Notes: generated by a model from the sequence alone, not told the origin. A DNA stretch of 51,191 bases from Hyphomicrobiales bacterium (GCA_900471525.1 UCEZ01000068.1:1-51191), one strand, 5' to 3'; counted from the first letter of the stretch, positions 16,608 through 25,771 are shown. Translations and numbers: made by a program.

Positions 16608-18206
16608 CTATCTGTTTCCACGAATGAGATCGCTTGCCTTTTCGCCGATCATGATCGTCGGCGCATTGGTGTTCGAGCCGATCAGGCTCGGCATGACGGA
16701 GGAATCGCAGATACGAATGCCCTCCAGCCCCCTCACCCGCAATTGCGGATCGACGACAGCCAGCGAATCCGTTCCCATCTTGCATGTGCCGACCGGGTGA
16801 TAGGAGGTGCGGCCGTATTGGCGGGCGTAATTCTCGAAATCCGCCTGCGTGCGCACGTCCTTGCCCGGAAAGTGTTCCTGCTTGATGTATTTCAGGAATT
16901 CCGGCTGATTCATGATCTCGCGGCTGATCCTCACACCTTCGGCGGAGGTTTTCAGATCGTCCGGATCCGCGATGAAGTTGGGGTCGACGATCGGGCGGTC
17001 TTCCACACGGGAGCTGCGAAGGGTGACGGAGCCACGACTTTTAGGCCTCAGCGTGTAGGAGTTGAGCGTGCAGCCCGAACCCGACGGAATGGCGGGTACG
17101 CCTGCCTCGACGCCGGCGCCATTCAGGAAATGAAATTGCAGGTCCGGATCCTGCCGGCTCTTATCTGCATACCAGAAGGCGCCGCCTTCAACGACGTTCG
17201 AGGCAACCGGACCGGTCTTGAACAGCGCATATTGCAGTCCGGCCCAGATCATCCAGTGCAGCTTGTTGTATTTGTCGAGGCTCGTGGCGTCTTTCAGTTC
17301 GTAGACAATATCGACACCGAAATGGTCTTGGAGATTCTGGCCGACACCCGGCAGGTCATGAACGACGGGGATGCCGTGCGCCTTCAAATCGTTGGCGGGT
17401 CCAATACCCGACAGCAGCATCATTTTCGGAGAGCCGATGGCGCCGCCCGTCACGAGAACCTCGCTCTCGGCACGCACCTTCTTTAATGCACCGTCCTGCC
17501 GATATTCGACACCTACAGCGCGATTTCCCACAAACAGGATGCGTGTCGTCAGGCAGCCGGTCTCGATCGTCAGGTTCTTGCGGCCTTTGACCGGGCCCAG
17601 ATAAGCAACGGCCGCCGAGCAACGGCGCGCATGGCGGATCGTCGTCTGATAGGCGCCCGTACCCCGCTGTACCGGGCCGTTGAAATCCGGATTGTAGGGC
17701 ATGCCGAGCTGTTGGCAGGACTTGACGAAGACCTTTGTCAGCGGCAGCGGATTGAGGTTGGAAACACCTAAGGGGCCGTCCGTGCCGTGATATTGGCCGG
17801 CAAGCGTATCATTGCCTTCAGACCGGAGGAAATAGGGCTGGACATCATCGAACGACCAGCCTTCGCACCCTTCCTCCCGCGCCCAGCGATTGAAATCCGA
17901 AGCGGTGCCGCGGGTGTAGACTTCCGCATTGATCGAACTGCCGCCGCCGAGCACACGCGCCTGCGCGTAAGGGATCTCGCGATTGTTCGCGTGTTTCTGG
18001 GGTGCGGTCACCAGCCCCCAGGTCAGCGGACCGGTGGTCATCTTGGCAAAACCCACCGGCATATGGATGTAGGGATTGTTATCCCTTCCGCCGGCCTCCA
18101 GAAGGAGGACCCGCACGGCCGGGTTTTCGCTCAGGCGGTTGGCGAGCACGCAGCCCGCCGAACCGCCACCGATGATGACGTAGTCGTATCCCTTTTGCGC
18201 CATCAT
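16608..18206 (-). CDS. GMC-family FAD oxidoreductase (choline/alcohol dehydrogenase-like)
   Basis: The 532-residue GMC enzyme has the ADP-binding motif 'VIIGGGSAGC' at residues 10-19, the GMC signature 'ARVLGGGSSINAEVYTRG', and C-terminal His470 ('YHPVGTCKMG') with Asn514 ('GSNTNAPTIM'), 44 residues apart as in choline oxidase. It oxidises a primary alcohol to an aldehyde, passing electrons to a quinone or oxygen. It overlaps the aldehyde dehydrogenase gene by four bases, so the two steps are coupled. Choline is possible but not favoured, since this operon has no choline transporter or BetI-like regulator. Confidence 0.92.
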   Translation of the reverse strand: MMAQKGYDYVIIGGGSAGCVLANRLSENPAVRVLLLEAGGRDNNPYIHMPVGFAKMTTGPLTWGLVTAPQKHANNREIPYAQARVLGGGSSINAEVYTRGTASDFNRWAREEGCEGWSFDDVQPYFLRSEGNDTLAGQYHGTDGPLGVSNLNPLPLTKVFVKSCQQLGMPYNPDFNGPVQRGTGAYQTTIRHARRCSAAVAYLGPVKGRKNLTIETGCLTTRILFVGNRAVGVEYRQDGALKKVRAESEVLVTGGAIGSPKMMLLSGIGPANDLKAHGIPVVHDLPGVGQNLQDHFGVDIVYELKDATSLDKYNKLHWMIWAGLQYALFKTGPVASNVVEGGAFWYADKSRQDPDLQFHFLNGAGVEAGVPAIPSGSGCTLNSYTLRPKSRGSVTLRSSRVEDRPIVDPNFIADPDDLKTSAEGVRISREIMNQPEFLKYIKQEHFPGKDVRTQADFENYARQYGRTSYHPVGTCKMGTDSLAVVDPQLRVRGLEGIRICDSSVMPSLIGSNTNAPTIMIGEKASDLIRGNR

Positions 18207-19699
18207 GCGACCCAGTGGTTGCGGCCGCCCAGAGCGATGTGAACCGTCTTGATTTCGGTATATTCCTCTACACCATAGATACCCGTCTCGCGGCCTGTTC
18301 CGGATTGCTTGAAACCACCGATGGGCGTTTCCGGACCGCCGGTGATCGTGGTGTTGACCCAGACGCGCCCGGCTTGGACCCGCCGGAAAGCCTGTGCCGC
18401 CTTGTCGAGGTTCGTGGTCCAGATACTGGCGGACAGGCCGTAGATCGTATCATTGGCGATCTCGATTGCTTCTTCGAAGGTTTCGAAAGTGGTGATCGTC
18501 AGCACCGGCCCGAAGATTTCCTCGCGCGCAATCGTCATGTCCATCGTTACGTCGGCAAACACCGTCGGCTGAATGAACTGACCGACCTTGGCCGCGTGAG
18601 CTCCGCCACCGCAAACCAGGCGAGCGCCCTCGGCCTTGCCCTTCTCGATATAGCTGAGAATGGTGTCGTTCTGCCCTGTGGTAATGATCGAGCCCATCTG
18701 TGTGCGGGGATCAAGCGGATCGCCGATGCGCACCTTTGCGAATTTTTCCTTCAGCCTCTTTTCGAACTCGGCCGCAATCGATTTTTCGACCACGGCGCGG
18801 CTGCCGCCGACGCAGCACTGCCCCGCATTGAAACACAAGCCGAAAATAACGCCGTCGACGGCATCGTCGAGATTGGCGTCGGCAAAGACGATCTGCGGGT
18901 TCTTTCCCCCCAGTTCAAGGCCGACCTTCTTGAAATTGCCGGCCGATGCCAACAGTGTGCTGCGACCGACACCGGTGGAGCCGGTGAATGAAACCATGTC
19001 GATATCCGCGTGTTCGGTCATCGCCTGACCGATTTCGCTGCCACTGCCGGTGATGACATTGAAAACGCCGTCTGGAAGTCCTGCCTCGGATACGATCTCG
19101 GCCAGCAACAACGTGGTTGCCGACGTGACTTCGCTGGGTTTGGCGACGATCGTGCAGCCTGAAGCGAGAATGAAGGGAACGCGCTCACACAGAATGAAGA
19201 AAGGAAAGTTCCACGGCGTGATCAGCCCGACGACCCCGATGGGCTCACGGGTCACAAGCGCCAGCATGTTGTCGCCGAGATTGTTGAACGTGTCGCCGTG
19301 CAGAGCACGGGCGCCGCCGGCGGCATATTCGAAAATATTTGCGCCGCCAAGAACCTCCCCGCGTGCCTGAGCGATGGGCTTGCCTGTTTCCAATGTTTCG
19401 AGCAGCGCCAATTCATCGACGCGAGCGCGAATTCCCTGGGCGGCGCGCAAAAGCACGTCGGCGCGATCGGAACCGGAAAGTCCGGCCCAGCGCCGATCCG
19501 CAAAGGCCTTGCGGGCGACGGCAACGGCATCGTCAAGGTCTTCGACTGTGCATCGGGTAACGCGCGTCACCAACACGTCGTGTGCGGGACTACGTCGCTC
19601 GACAAGTTTCCGATTTCCTGTTTCAACCCATTTTCCATCGACGAAGAAACCGAAATCCCGCGGCTGTTCCGGCAGATTGAACTGTTTGGCTTGATCCAT
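18203..19699 (-). CDS. NAD(P)-dependent aldehyde dehydrogenase
   Basis: At 498 residues this is a full-length ALDH. It has the cofactor segments 'TPWNFPFFILCE' (161-172) and 'FTGSTGVGR' (238-246), the general base Glu262 in 'LELGGKNPQ', and the catalytic cysteine (Cys296) in 'FNAGQCCVGGSR'. It oxidises an aldehyde to a carboxylic acid. It is the first gene of a two-gene leftward unit with the GMC enzyme, and operator e lies 49 bases upstream. Betaine-aldehyde, glycolaldehyde or hydroxy-aldehyde substrates are all compatible with this broad family. Confidence 0.94.
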   Translation of the reverse strand: MDQAKQFNLPEQPRDFGFFVDGKWVETGNRKLVERRSPAHDVLVTRVTRCTVEDLDDAVAVARKAFADRRWAGLSGSDRADVLLRAAQGIRARVDELALLETLETGKPIAQARGEVLGGANIFEYAAGGARALHGDTFNNLGDNMLALVTREPIGVVGLITPWNFPFFILCERVPFILASGCTIVAKPSEVTSATTLLLAEIVSEAGLPDGVFNVITGSGSEIGQAMTEHADIDMVSFTGSTGVGRSTLLASAGNFKKVGLELGGKNPQIVFADANLDDAVDGVIFGLCFNAGQCCVGGSRAVVEKSIAAEFEKRLKEKFAKVRIGDPLDPRTQMGSIITTGQNDTILSYIEKGKAEGARLVCGGGAHAAKVGQFIQPTVFADVTMDMTIAREEIFGPVLTITTFETFEEAIEIANDTIYGLSASIWTTNLDKAAQAFRRVQAGRVWVNTTITGGPETPIGGFKQSGTGRETGIYGVEEYTEIKTVHIALGGRNHWVA

Positions 19700-19748
19700 G
19701 TTTCTCTCCCTGCTGCGGCCTTCCTTCAGTGAAGGCCGTCAAATTAAG

Positions 19749-19762
19749 TAACTATATGGTTA
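19749..19762. promoter_or_regulatory. TetR-regulon operator, copy e
   Basis: TAACTATATGGTTA is an exact match to TAACY-N4-RGTTA, with TTAAG on its left flank. It lies 49 bases upstream of the aldehyde dehydrogenase start and downstream of the CUT2 operon, so it probably belongs to the ALDH-GMC promoter. Confidence 0.75.
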
Positions 19763-19825
19763 TATGCATGGCCCGCTGTCAAGCGGAACCGGCCGCGGCC
19801 GCTCAAAGTGCAGCGGACGTCGATT

Positions 19826-20866
19826 CTACATGGCGATTTGAACTTTCAAGGCAGCCGGATTTTTTGGCACGGCCTCAAAAGCATTCTGGATATCGTCCAG
19901 CGCAAAATACGTGTCGCGGAACGGAGCCGTCGAGAATCTCTCATGTATCAACAACGTCAGCGCGTCGTGCATGTCGACACCCATCCCGGCCACCGATCCT
20001 TTCAGCGAGTATTCCTTCAGGACCGTTGAAAGCAGCGGCAGCGGGACGCTGTCGTCCGGGCCAGCGATACCAAAGGCCGCAATGTGCCCTCCGGGCCGGA
20101 CCAGATCGAATGCCTGCCGGTAAAGTGCGGGAATGCCGACGCTTTCGATGACGACATCTGCACCGCGACCACCTGTATGCGCAAGAACCGTATCTCTAAC
20201 GGTCGCAGGATCGGAGATGACCACATCGGCCCCGGCGTCCTTTGCCATCCGGGCGCGTTCGGGCGACAGTTCGACGACAATGATGGGCGCCGCGCCGACA
20301 AGGCGCATCATCTGCACATGCAGGTTGCCGATCGGTCCGGCACCGAAGATCAGGACGGACTGGCCGAAACGCACATCGGCCTTTCGTGCCGCCCGCACCA
20401 CGCAAGCGACGGGCTCCGTCAATGCCAGGAGATCGAAGGGCGCATCGGCGGGCGCGGGAATGACCAGGTGAGCGGGCATCGAGACGTATTCGGCGAAAGC
20501 ACCGTCGCGCGATATACCCACCTGCCTGACTTCGGCGCAATTCAGGATCTCGTTGCGGCGGCAGTAGAAGCAGTTGCCGCATCCGATGTTGATATCCGCG
20601 ACGACTTTGGCACCGATCTCAAGATGGGCAATGTTGGATCCAACGGCGGCAATCCGGCCAGAGAACTCGTGCCCGGGAATGATTGGCAGTTGGTCGGCCG
20701 CGTAGTGGCCGTTGAACATGTGGAGATCCGTGCCGCAGATACCGCAACGCTCGACCCTGATCAACACATGGTCGGACCCGATCTCGGGAACTGGCACGGT
20801 GCGAATCTCGAACTTTTTGGGCTCGACCAATACGGCCGCCCGCATAACAGGCCTATCGACCGTCAT
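19826..20866 (-). CDS. zinc-dependent alcohol dehydrogenase (sorbitol/threonine dehydrogenase-like)
   Basis: The 346-residue MDR enzyme has the full zinc apparatus: catalytic-site 'CGICGTDLH' and 'PGHEFSG', structural-site cysteines spaced C-x2-C-x2-C-x7-C in 'CGNCFYCRRNEILNC', and the Rossmann motif 'IFGAGPIGNLHVQ'. It oxidises a secondary alcohol of a polyol or related compound with NAD(P). Its start overlaps the stop of a CUT2 permease gene by four bases, placing it last in the CUT2 operon, so it is probably an early step on the imported molecule. Confidence 0.92.
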   Translation of the reverse strand: MTVDRPVMRAAVLVEPKKFEIRTVPVPEIGSDHVLIRVERCGICGTDLHMFNGHYAADQLPIIPGHEFSGRIAAVGSNIAHLEIGAKVVADINIGCGNCFYCRRNEILNCAEVRQVGISRDGAFAEYVSMPAHLVIPAPADAPFDLLALTEPVACVVRAARKADVRFGQSVLIFGAGPIGNLHVQMMRLVGAAPIIVVELSPERARMAKDAGADVVISDPATVRDTVLAHTGGRGADVVIESVGIPALYRQAFDLVRPGGHIAAFGIAGPDDSVPLPLLSTVLKEYSLKGSVAGMGVDMHDALTLLIHERFSTAPFRDTYFALDDIQNAFEAVPKNPAALKVQIAM

Positions 20867-21804
20867 TTCACCGTCCTCACCTTGCCTCGGTCGATCGTAA
20901 AGGCGATCGCAGCGATCAGGACCACGCCGAAGAATATCTGCTGGGCGGTCGCGGGGATTTCGAGATAGAGCATGCTCGTGCGGATAACGGCGACGATCAG
21001 CGCGCCGATCAGTGTGTTGAGCACACCGCCGACCCCGCCTGTCAACGGCGTGCCGCCGACCAGAACTGCGACGATCGCAGGGAGGAGAAAGCCGTTGGCC
21101 ATTTCCGGCGACCCGCCGGAGAGCTTTACAGCGAACAGCAGACCGGCGGTCGCCGCGAAGGCGCCGGAGATTGCAAAGGCGGCCATCTTGTAGCGACCGA
21201 CGCGCAGGCCGGACGCAACCGCTGCCAGTTCGCCGGCGCCGATCGCCTTGAAGGCGCGGCCGATGGTCGTGCGACGCTCAAGAATGAGAGCGCCGACCAG
21301 CAGCACCAGCGCAATGATCATTTCGCGCGGGATGCCGCCAATGTTTCCGGTAAGCCAGCTAAACGATTGGTCGCGCAGCACCGCATCCATATAGAGCGCG
21401 CGCTGGCCGGATGCGAACTGCCCGACGGACAGCGCTATCCCGCCGACGGCAAGCGTAGCAATAAACGACGGCACCTTCAGCTTTGTCGAGACAAAGCCGG
21501 AAACGAAACCGAACAATGCCCCGATGAGAACGCAAATGACAGCGGTCGAGGCGCCGAAAATCGGCAACATCAACGTTGCCAACACCGTGGTCATGTTGGC
21601 GACCGACTGTGCCGAAAGATCGATGCCGCCGAGGTAGATGACGAAGGTGATGCCGAGCGCCATGACGAACAAAGTTGAAATGTCACCTGCGAGTTGCAGC
21701 AGGTTCTCGGGCCGCAGAAAATTGCTGTCGAGCGCACCGACGAAAACGACGAGTGTGAGCAGCGTGATCCACGGAAAGTGTTTTTTGAGTTTTTCGAGAG
21801 TCAT
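20863..21804 (-). CDS. CUT2 ABC importer permease (RbsC type)
   Basis: The 313-residue polytopic membrane protein is of the ribose/xylose permease family. Typical segments include 'GGIDLSAQSVANMTTVLATL' near residues 60-80, 'VPSFIATLAVGGIALSVGQ' and the C-terminal 'LVGGTPLTGGVGGVLNTLIGAL'. It is one of two non-identical permeases in this operon, so the channel is probably a heterodimer. It lies between the ATPase gene (9-base gap) and the alcohol dehydrogenase gene (4-base overlap). Confidence 0.94.
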   Translation of the reverse strand: MTLEKLKKHFPWITLLTLVVFVGALDSNFLRPENLLQLAGDISTLFVMALGITFVIYLGGIDLSAQSVANMTTVLATLMLPIFGASTAVICVLIGALFGFVSGFVSTKLKVPSFIATLAVGGIALSVGQFASGQRALYMDAVLRDQSFSWLTGNIGGIPREMIIALVLLVGALILERRTTIGRAFKAIGAGELAAVASGLRVGRYKMAAFAISGAFAATAGLLFAVKLSGGSPEMANGFLLPAIVAVLVGGTPLTGGVGGVLNTLIGALIVAVIRTSMLYLEIPATAQQIFFGVVLIAAIAFTIDRGKVRTVK

Positions 21805-21813
21805 GGCCTGCCC

Positions 21814-23319
21814 CTAGATCATGTAATGGATGAGATCGAACAAGGACGGCTTGTGACCCGGCTTGCCGTCGAACCGCTTCTGGATCTCTCCATCCTTGAT
21901 GACGGCGATCGTGTGCGAGAGGCCGATAGCCTCTTCGAGCGTGTCGGCGATCAGGATAACGCCGACGCCGTCGGCGCTCATCGCGCGCACCATCTCGTAA
22001 ACATCTTCCTTCGCCCCGATATCGAGGCCGCGGGTCGGGTGATCGAGCAGGATGATGTCCGAGCCGCCGCTGCGCCACTTGGCAAGCACGACCTTCTGCT
22101 GGTTGCCGCCTGAAAGATTGCCGCAATCGGCATATTCGGAGGACGCCTTGACGGAGAGTTTCTTGATCCATTCGCGCGCCAACGCCTTTTCATCCCCGAT
22201 CCGCAGGAAACCGAAGCGGCTATACCGCCCCATCTGCGAAAGCGTCAGGTTTTCATAGACGCTCATGCCGGCGACGATGCCTTCGATCTTGCGCTCGCGC
22301 GGAATATATCCAATGCCGTTGGCCACGGCTGCATCGGCGCTGTAGGTTGTAATTTTGCGGCCCTTGACCGTCACGGAGCCTGACTGCGGCTTCTGCATGC
22401 CGAAGATGGTCCGGATAATGGCTTCGCGACCCGAGCCCTCTGTGCCGACGAGGGTCAGGACTTCACCTGCGTGCAGCGTCAGCGATATATCCTGGTATTT
22501 TCCCGGAAGGCTGATTGCATCGAGTTCAACCAGAACTTTTGCCGGATCGTAGGAAAGCTGCTTTTCTTCCCGGTAGTATTCCTTGTTGATATCGCGGCCG
22601 ACCATTTTGTGCTGAATGCTTTCAGCCGTCGCGACGGATGTCTTGACATGATCGACGACTTCGCCGTCCTTCATCACATAAACCCGGTCAGACAGCTCAA
22701 GAACTTCATCCAGCCGGTGCGAAACGAAGATGAATGAGGCGCGGCTGCGCAGTTCGCGCACCAGCTTGAAAAGGAGCTGTACTTCCTCCTTGGCAAGCAC
22801 CGACGTCGGCTCGTCGAGAAGGATAACGAGATCTCCGTGGACCCGCTCTTCGAGAGTAAGTACTTTCGCGAGTTCGACCAGTTGGCGTTGCGCGAAGGAA
22901 AGCTTCGATGTGACCATCTTCGGGTCGATTGACAGCTTGACCTTGGCCAGTTGGTGACGCGCGGCGGCCGCCATCTTCTTCCAGTCGACAATGCCGAACT
23001 TGACGAACTGACGTTCAAAGCCGAGGAAAATGTTCTCCATCACCGTAAGATTGCCGATCAGCGACTGTTCCTGAAAAACCATGCCGACGCCCTTGTCCAT
23101 CGCCTGGCGCGGATTTTCGAAGCGCACCGGTTTTCCATTGATAAGGACTTCGCCGCCATCATGTTGGTAGGCGCCGTAGATGACCTTCATCAGTGTCGAT
23201 TTTCCGGCGCCATTCTCTCCGACGAGACCGACGATCTCGCCCCGCTCAATGTGGAAATCGATGGCCTTCAGAGCCCGGACGTTCGGGAAGGTCTTTTCAA
23301 CTTTCTTCAGCTCAAACAT
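21814..23319 (-). CDS. CUT2 ABC importer tandem ATPase (RbsA type)
   Basis: The 501-residue protein has two nucleotide-binding domains. The first has Walker A GENGAGKST at 34-42, a variant signature 'LSFAQRQLVELAK' and Walker B 'VILLDEPTSVLAKEE'. The second has a degenerate P-loop ('GTEGSGREA'), an intact signature 'LSGGNQQKVVLAK' and 'IILLDHPTRGLD', where His replaces the catalytic Glu. Degeneration of one half is usual in this family, but the exact pattern (no GG in signature 1, His in Walker B 2) is notable. It energises the two flanking permeases. Confidence 0.94.
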   Translation of the reverse strand: MFELKKVEKTFPNVRALKAIDFHIERGEIVGLVGENGAGKSTLMKVIYGAYQHDGGEVLINGKPVRFENPRQAMDKGVGMVFQEQSLIGNLTVMENIFLGFERQFVKFGIVDWKKMAAAARHQLAKVKLSIDPKMVTSKLSFAQRQLVELAKVLTLEERVHGDLVILLDEPTSVLAKEEVQLLFKLVRELRSRASFIFVSHRLDEVLELSDRVYVMKDGEVVDHVKTSVATAESIQHKMVGRDINKEYYREEKQLSYDPAKVLVELDAISLPGKYQDISLTLHAGEVLTLVGTEGSGREAIIRTIFGMQKPQSGSVTVKGRKITTYSADAAVANGIGYIPRERKIEGIVAGMSVYENLTLSQMGRYSRFGFLRIGDEKALAREWIKKLSVKASSEYADCGNLSGGNQQKVVLAKWRSGGSDIILLDHPTRGLDIGAKEDVYEMVRAMSADGVGVILIADTLEEAIGLSHTIAVIKDGEIQKRFDGKPGHKPSLFDLIHYMI

Positions 23320-23326
23320 GGTCCGC

Positions 23327-24289
23327 TCACTTCACGAATGCGAGGGATTTGCGATCCGTCGACAGGACGACCGCAAGAATGACCAGCAGGCCAAGCACGC
23401 CATCCTGCAGGTAGCGCGGCAACCCCATGACGATCATGCCGTTGTTGATGACATTGACGATCAAAACGCCGACCAGCGTGTTCCAGACACCGCCGTTTCC
23501 GCCCCAGAGCGCCGTGCCGCCGACGACCACCGAGGTAATGGAGACAAACATGAAGTTGTAGCCGGTTGCCGTCTCGGCGATACCGATCTGTGCAACGGCG
23601 AAAAGGGCGCCCAGCGCATAGAAAACGCCGGCCAGCATAAAGCCGAGGACACGCACCCGCTTGACGTCCAGCCCCGATGCATGGGCCAATTCTTCGCCAC
23701 CACCAACTGCATAGAAATTTCGCCCGATAGCGGTGCGGCTCTGGATAAACCAGGCAATCAAAATGACCAGCAGCGCCACATGAACCATAAGCGGAAATCC
23801 GAGATAACGCTCGGTCAGCAACGACCGGAAAATCTTGTCCTCGACCCGGATGCGATCGCCACCGGTCATCAGCAGCGAAAGACCTATACCGACGAAGCCC
23901 ATGCTCAGGCTCGCCATGAACGACGGAATCCGCAGCTTCACATGGACCAATCCGTTGAGCAGCCCGTAAAGTGCACCGACTACGATACAGGCGGGCAGTG
24001 CCAGCCAGGCCCAGCTTGCAAGCGTTCCCCCGAGCCATATGAAGATGGCGGCGAACACCACGGCGCAGACGGCAACAGCGCCTTCCATCGACAGGTCGAT
24101 GGAACCCATGATGATGATGAAGGTCACGCCGACGGCGACCATTAGCGGCGGCGTCGCGGAAATGCCTATGCGGGCGAAGTTGCGCAGCGACATGAAATTG
24201 GGATTAACCAGCGAAAAAAAACATACCAGCGCAACGAGTACCAGTAGCGGCGCCCACCTGTGCAAGACATCCCGGTCGGGAAAGGACAT
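23327..24289 (-). CDS. CUT2 ABC importer permease (RbsC type)
   Basis: The 320-residue membrane protein is homologous to the other permease. It has 'SLVNPNFMSLRNFARIG', 'MGSIDLSMEGAVAVCAVV' and the C-terminal 'VVGGTALWGGNGGVWNTLVGVL'. A 30-codon upstream extension is rejected because ATG 24289 is preceded by AGGAGA and begins the normal N terminus. It lies directly upstream of the ATPase gene (7-base gap) and 173 bases after the binding-protein gene, with a hairpin between. Confidence 0.93.
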   Translation of the reverse strand: MSFPDRDVLHRWAPLLVLVALVCFFSLVNPNFMSLRNFARIGISATPPLMVAVGVTFIIIMGSIDLSMEGAVAVCAVVFAAIFIWLGGTLASWAWLALPACIVVGALYGLLNGLVHVKLRIPSFMASLSMGFVGIGLSLLMTGGDRIRVEDKIFRSLLTERYLGFPLMVHVALLVILIAWFIQSRTAIGRNFYAVGGGEELAHASGLDVKRVRVLGFMLAGVFYALGALFAVAQIGIAETATGYNFMFVSITSVVVGGTALWGGNGGVWNTLVGVLIVNVINNGMIVMGLPRYLQDGVLGLLVILAVVLSTDRKSLAFVK

Positions 24290-24403
24290 GATCGTCTCCT
24301 TTGGCAAGCACGCATCGCGCCGCCAAGCGGCACTTGCGGGCGTTGGGCGCCGGCAATTCCGCGTTCTCTGCAGTTTCACAAACAGACTTCAAAGTATCCA
24401 GGT

Positions 24404-24440
24404 TTCGGCATGCATCCGTATGGACGGACACATGCCGGAA
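24404..24440 (-). other. intercistronic mRNA hairpin after CUT2 binding protein
   Basis: On the minus strand CGGCATG-TG-TCCGT pairs with ACGGA-TG-CATGCCG around a CCAT loop, giving about 14 pairs including two G-U wobbles. It starts 22 bases after the binding-protein stop and has no U-run. Like the hairpin at 8008-8042, it is well placed to stabilise the binding-protein message or reduce downstream expression. Confidence 0.65.
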
Positions 24441-24462
24441 GTCGCGGCGCGTCGGCTACCGA

Positions 24463-25572
24463 TCAATACGTGATGGCGCCGGTGGAAGGACCCCAGAAGT
24501 CCTTCCAGTCGTAGGAAGGAGTCGCATCGACGTACTGCTTCTTGAAGTTCTCGGCATCGTCCTTGGTGATGAGGATCGTCGGACCGTTGAACTCGCGGTG
24601 CTCGTGCGGCTCCTCGGACGGTTTGAAGGTCCCGACCGCTGCATGATAGGCGAGGGCCGCAGTGATGCCGCCGCCCCAGTAGGGATTGGTATAAACCGTG
24701 GCAAGAAGCTCGCCAGCCATGATCAGATCGACGGCCTGCGCATTGCCGTCATAGGCGACGATCGGGATCTGCCCAGCCAGGCCTTCGGCCCGGAGCGCTT
24801 CCAGAACGCCGTAGGCCATCGTGTCGTTGGCGCAAAAAACGCCCTTAACTTCGTCACCGAAGCGCGTCAGGTAGCTCGCCATGATGGTGGCGGCCTTCTG
24901 CGTATCCCAGTCAGCGGCCTGATAGTCCAGGAGCTGGATATCGGGGAATTTCTTCATCGCATTGTCGAGGCCATTGCGGCGTTCGATGGCCGGATTATTC
25001 GATGCGATACCGCCGAGGCCTACGATCGCACCCTTGCCTCCCATCGCCTTGAACAGGATTGTCGCTGTCTGCTCAGCCGGGCCGACATCCGACCAGGCCA
25101 TGTGCGAAACGTAATTATCGCCGAAGTCCCACGGATGCAGGTCGGCCGTCTTGTTCCACAGGGTGGAGACGAAGGCGCCTTTCTCGACAACGGCCTCGAC
25201 CACCGGACGGGCGTTCGGTGAATCGTTCGTGTCGATCGCCAGTGCCAGCTTACCGTTGGTCTTCGACAGCAACGCCTTAACGTCCGATAGCGACTTTTCG
25301 CTGCTGCCCTCGTTGATCAGATTGATCAGGTCGGCCTTTGACTTGCCGATGCTTTCAACAAAGGACTCGCCGCCCGAAACGATTGCATTCCAGTACGGGT
25401 TTGTGCGGTCGCGATAGCTCCACGCAATCGCCGGATCCTCGATGGCTGCCCGGGCCGGGCCAGCCTTAAACATCGTCGCAGCGGCAAGCCCGCCTGCGCC
25501 CATGGCAGATGCGAAAAGGAAATTGCGGCGGTTGATCGCCTCCTGCTCGATGAACTTCTTGATAAAGGACAT
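24463..25572 (-). CDS. CUT2 substrate-binding protein, Tat-exported
   Basis: The 369-residue protein is a ribose-binding-protein-like periplasmic receptor (PBP1 fold). The N terminus has a twin-arginine motif ('INRRNFLFASAMGAGG') followed by a hydrophobic stretch ending in 'GPARA', indicating folded export. Later segments such as 'VKGVFCANDTMAYGVLEAL' are typical of the family. ATG 25572 with GGGAGAGAG upstream is chosen over a 33-codon extension. It is the first gene of the five-gene CUT2 operon, 96 bases downstream of operator f. The ligand is unknown, presumably a sugar, polyol or autoinducer-like molecule. Confidence 0.93.
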   Translation of the reverse strand: MSFIKKFIEQEAINRRNFLFASAMGAGGLAAATMFKAGPARAAIEDPAIAWSYRDRTNPYWNAIVSGGESFVESIGKSKADLINLINEGSSEKSLSDVKALLSKTNGKLALAIDTNDSPNARPVVEAVVEKGAFVSTLWNKTADLHPWDFGDNYVSHMAWSDVGPAEQTATILFKAMGGKGAIVGLGGIASNNPAIERRNGLDNAMKKFPDIQLLDYQAADWDTQKAATIMASYLTRFGDEVKGVFCANDTMAYGVLEALRAEGLAGQIPIVAYDGNAQAVDLIMAGELLATVYTNPYWGGGITAALAYHAAVGTFKPSEEPHEHREFNGPTILITKDDAENFKKQYVDATPSYDWKDFWGPSTGAITY

Positions 25573-25667
25573 TTCTCTCTCCCATTGAAAATTGCGTTCG
25601 GCCTGCGTTCCTCTGCCCGCAGGTGACGTCGCGAACCCCTCCCGGCGTCGCCACTTACATTTACAGT

Positions 25668-25681
25668 GCACTAACTAGTTA
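25668..25681. promoter_or_regulatory. TetR-regulon operator, copy f (variant)
   Basis: GCACTAACTAGTTA has a perfect right half (AGTTA plus the flank CTT, as in copy a) but two mismatches in the left half. It also contains the compact perfect palindrome TAACTAGTTA at 25672-25681. It lies 96 bases upstream of the CUT2 binding-protein start. Confidence 0.6.
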
Positions 25682-25757
25682 CTTTCTTACCGCAAAATTG
25701 TCAAGGCAGCTTGATACAGAAATCGCAGCTTGCGCGGCGAGCGCACCACGCGTTAAA

Positions 25758-25771
25758 TAACTATCGAGTTA
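25758..25771. promoter_or_regulatory. TetR-regulon operator, copy g
   Basis: TAACTATCGAGTTA is an exact match to TAACY-N4-RGTTA with the TTAAA left flank seen in copy b. It lies 175 bases upstream of the tetR start, consistent with autoregulation. Confidence 0.72.

Noticed and set aside
16608..19699. Calling the GMC/ALDH pair betA/betB (choline to betaine)
   Set aside because: The pair is under the operator shared with sugar-type importers and CoA genes, and there is no betI or choline transporter; broad families make the label unsafe.
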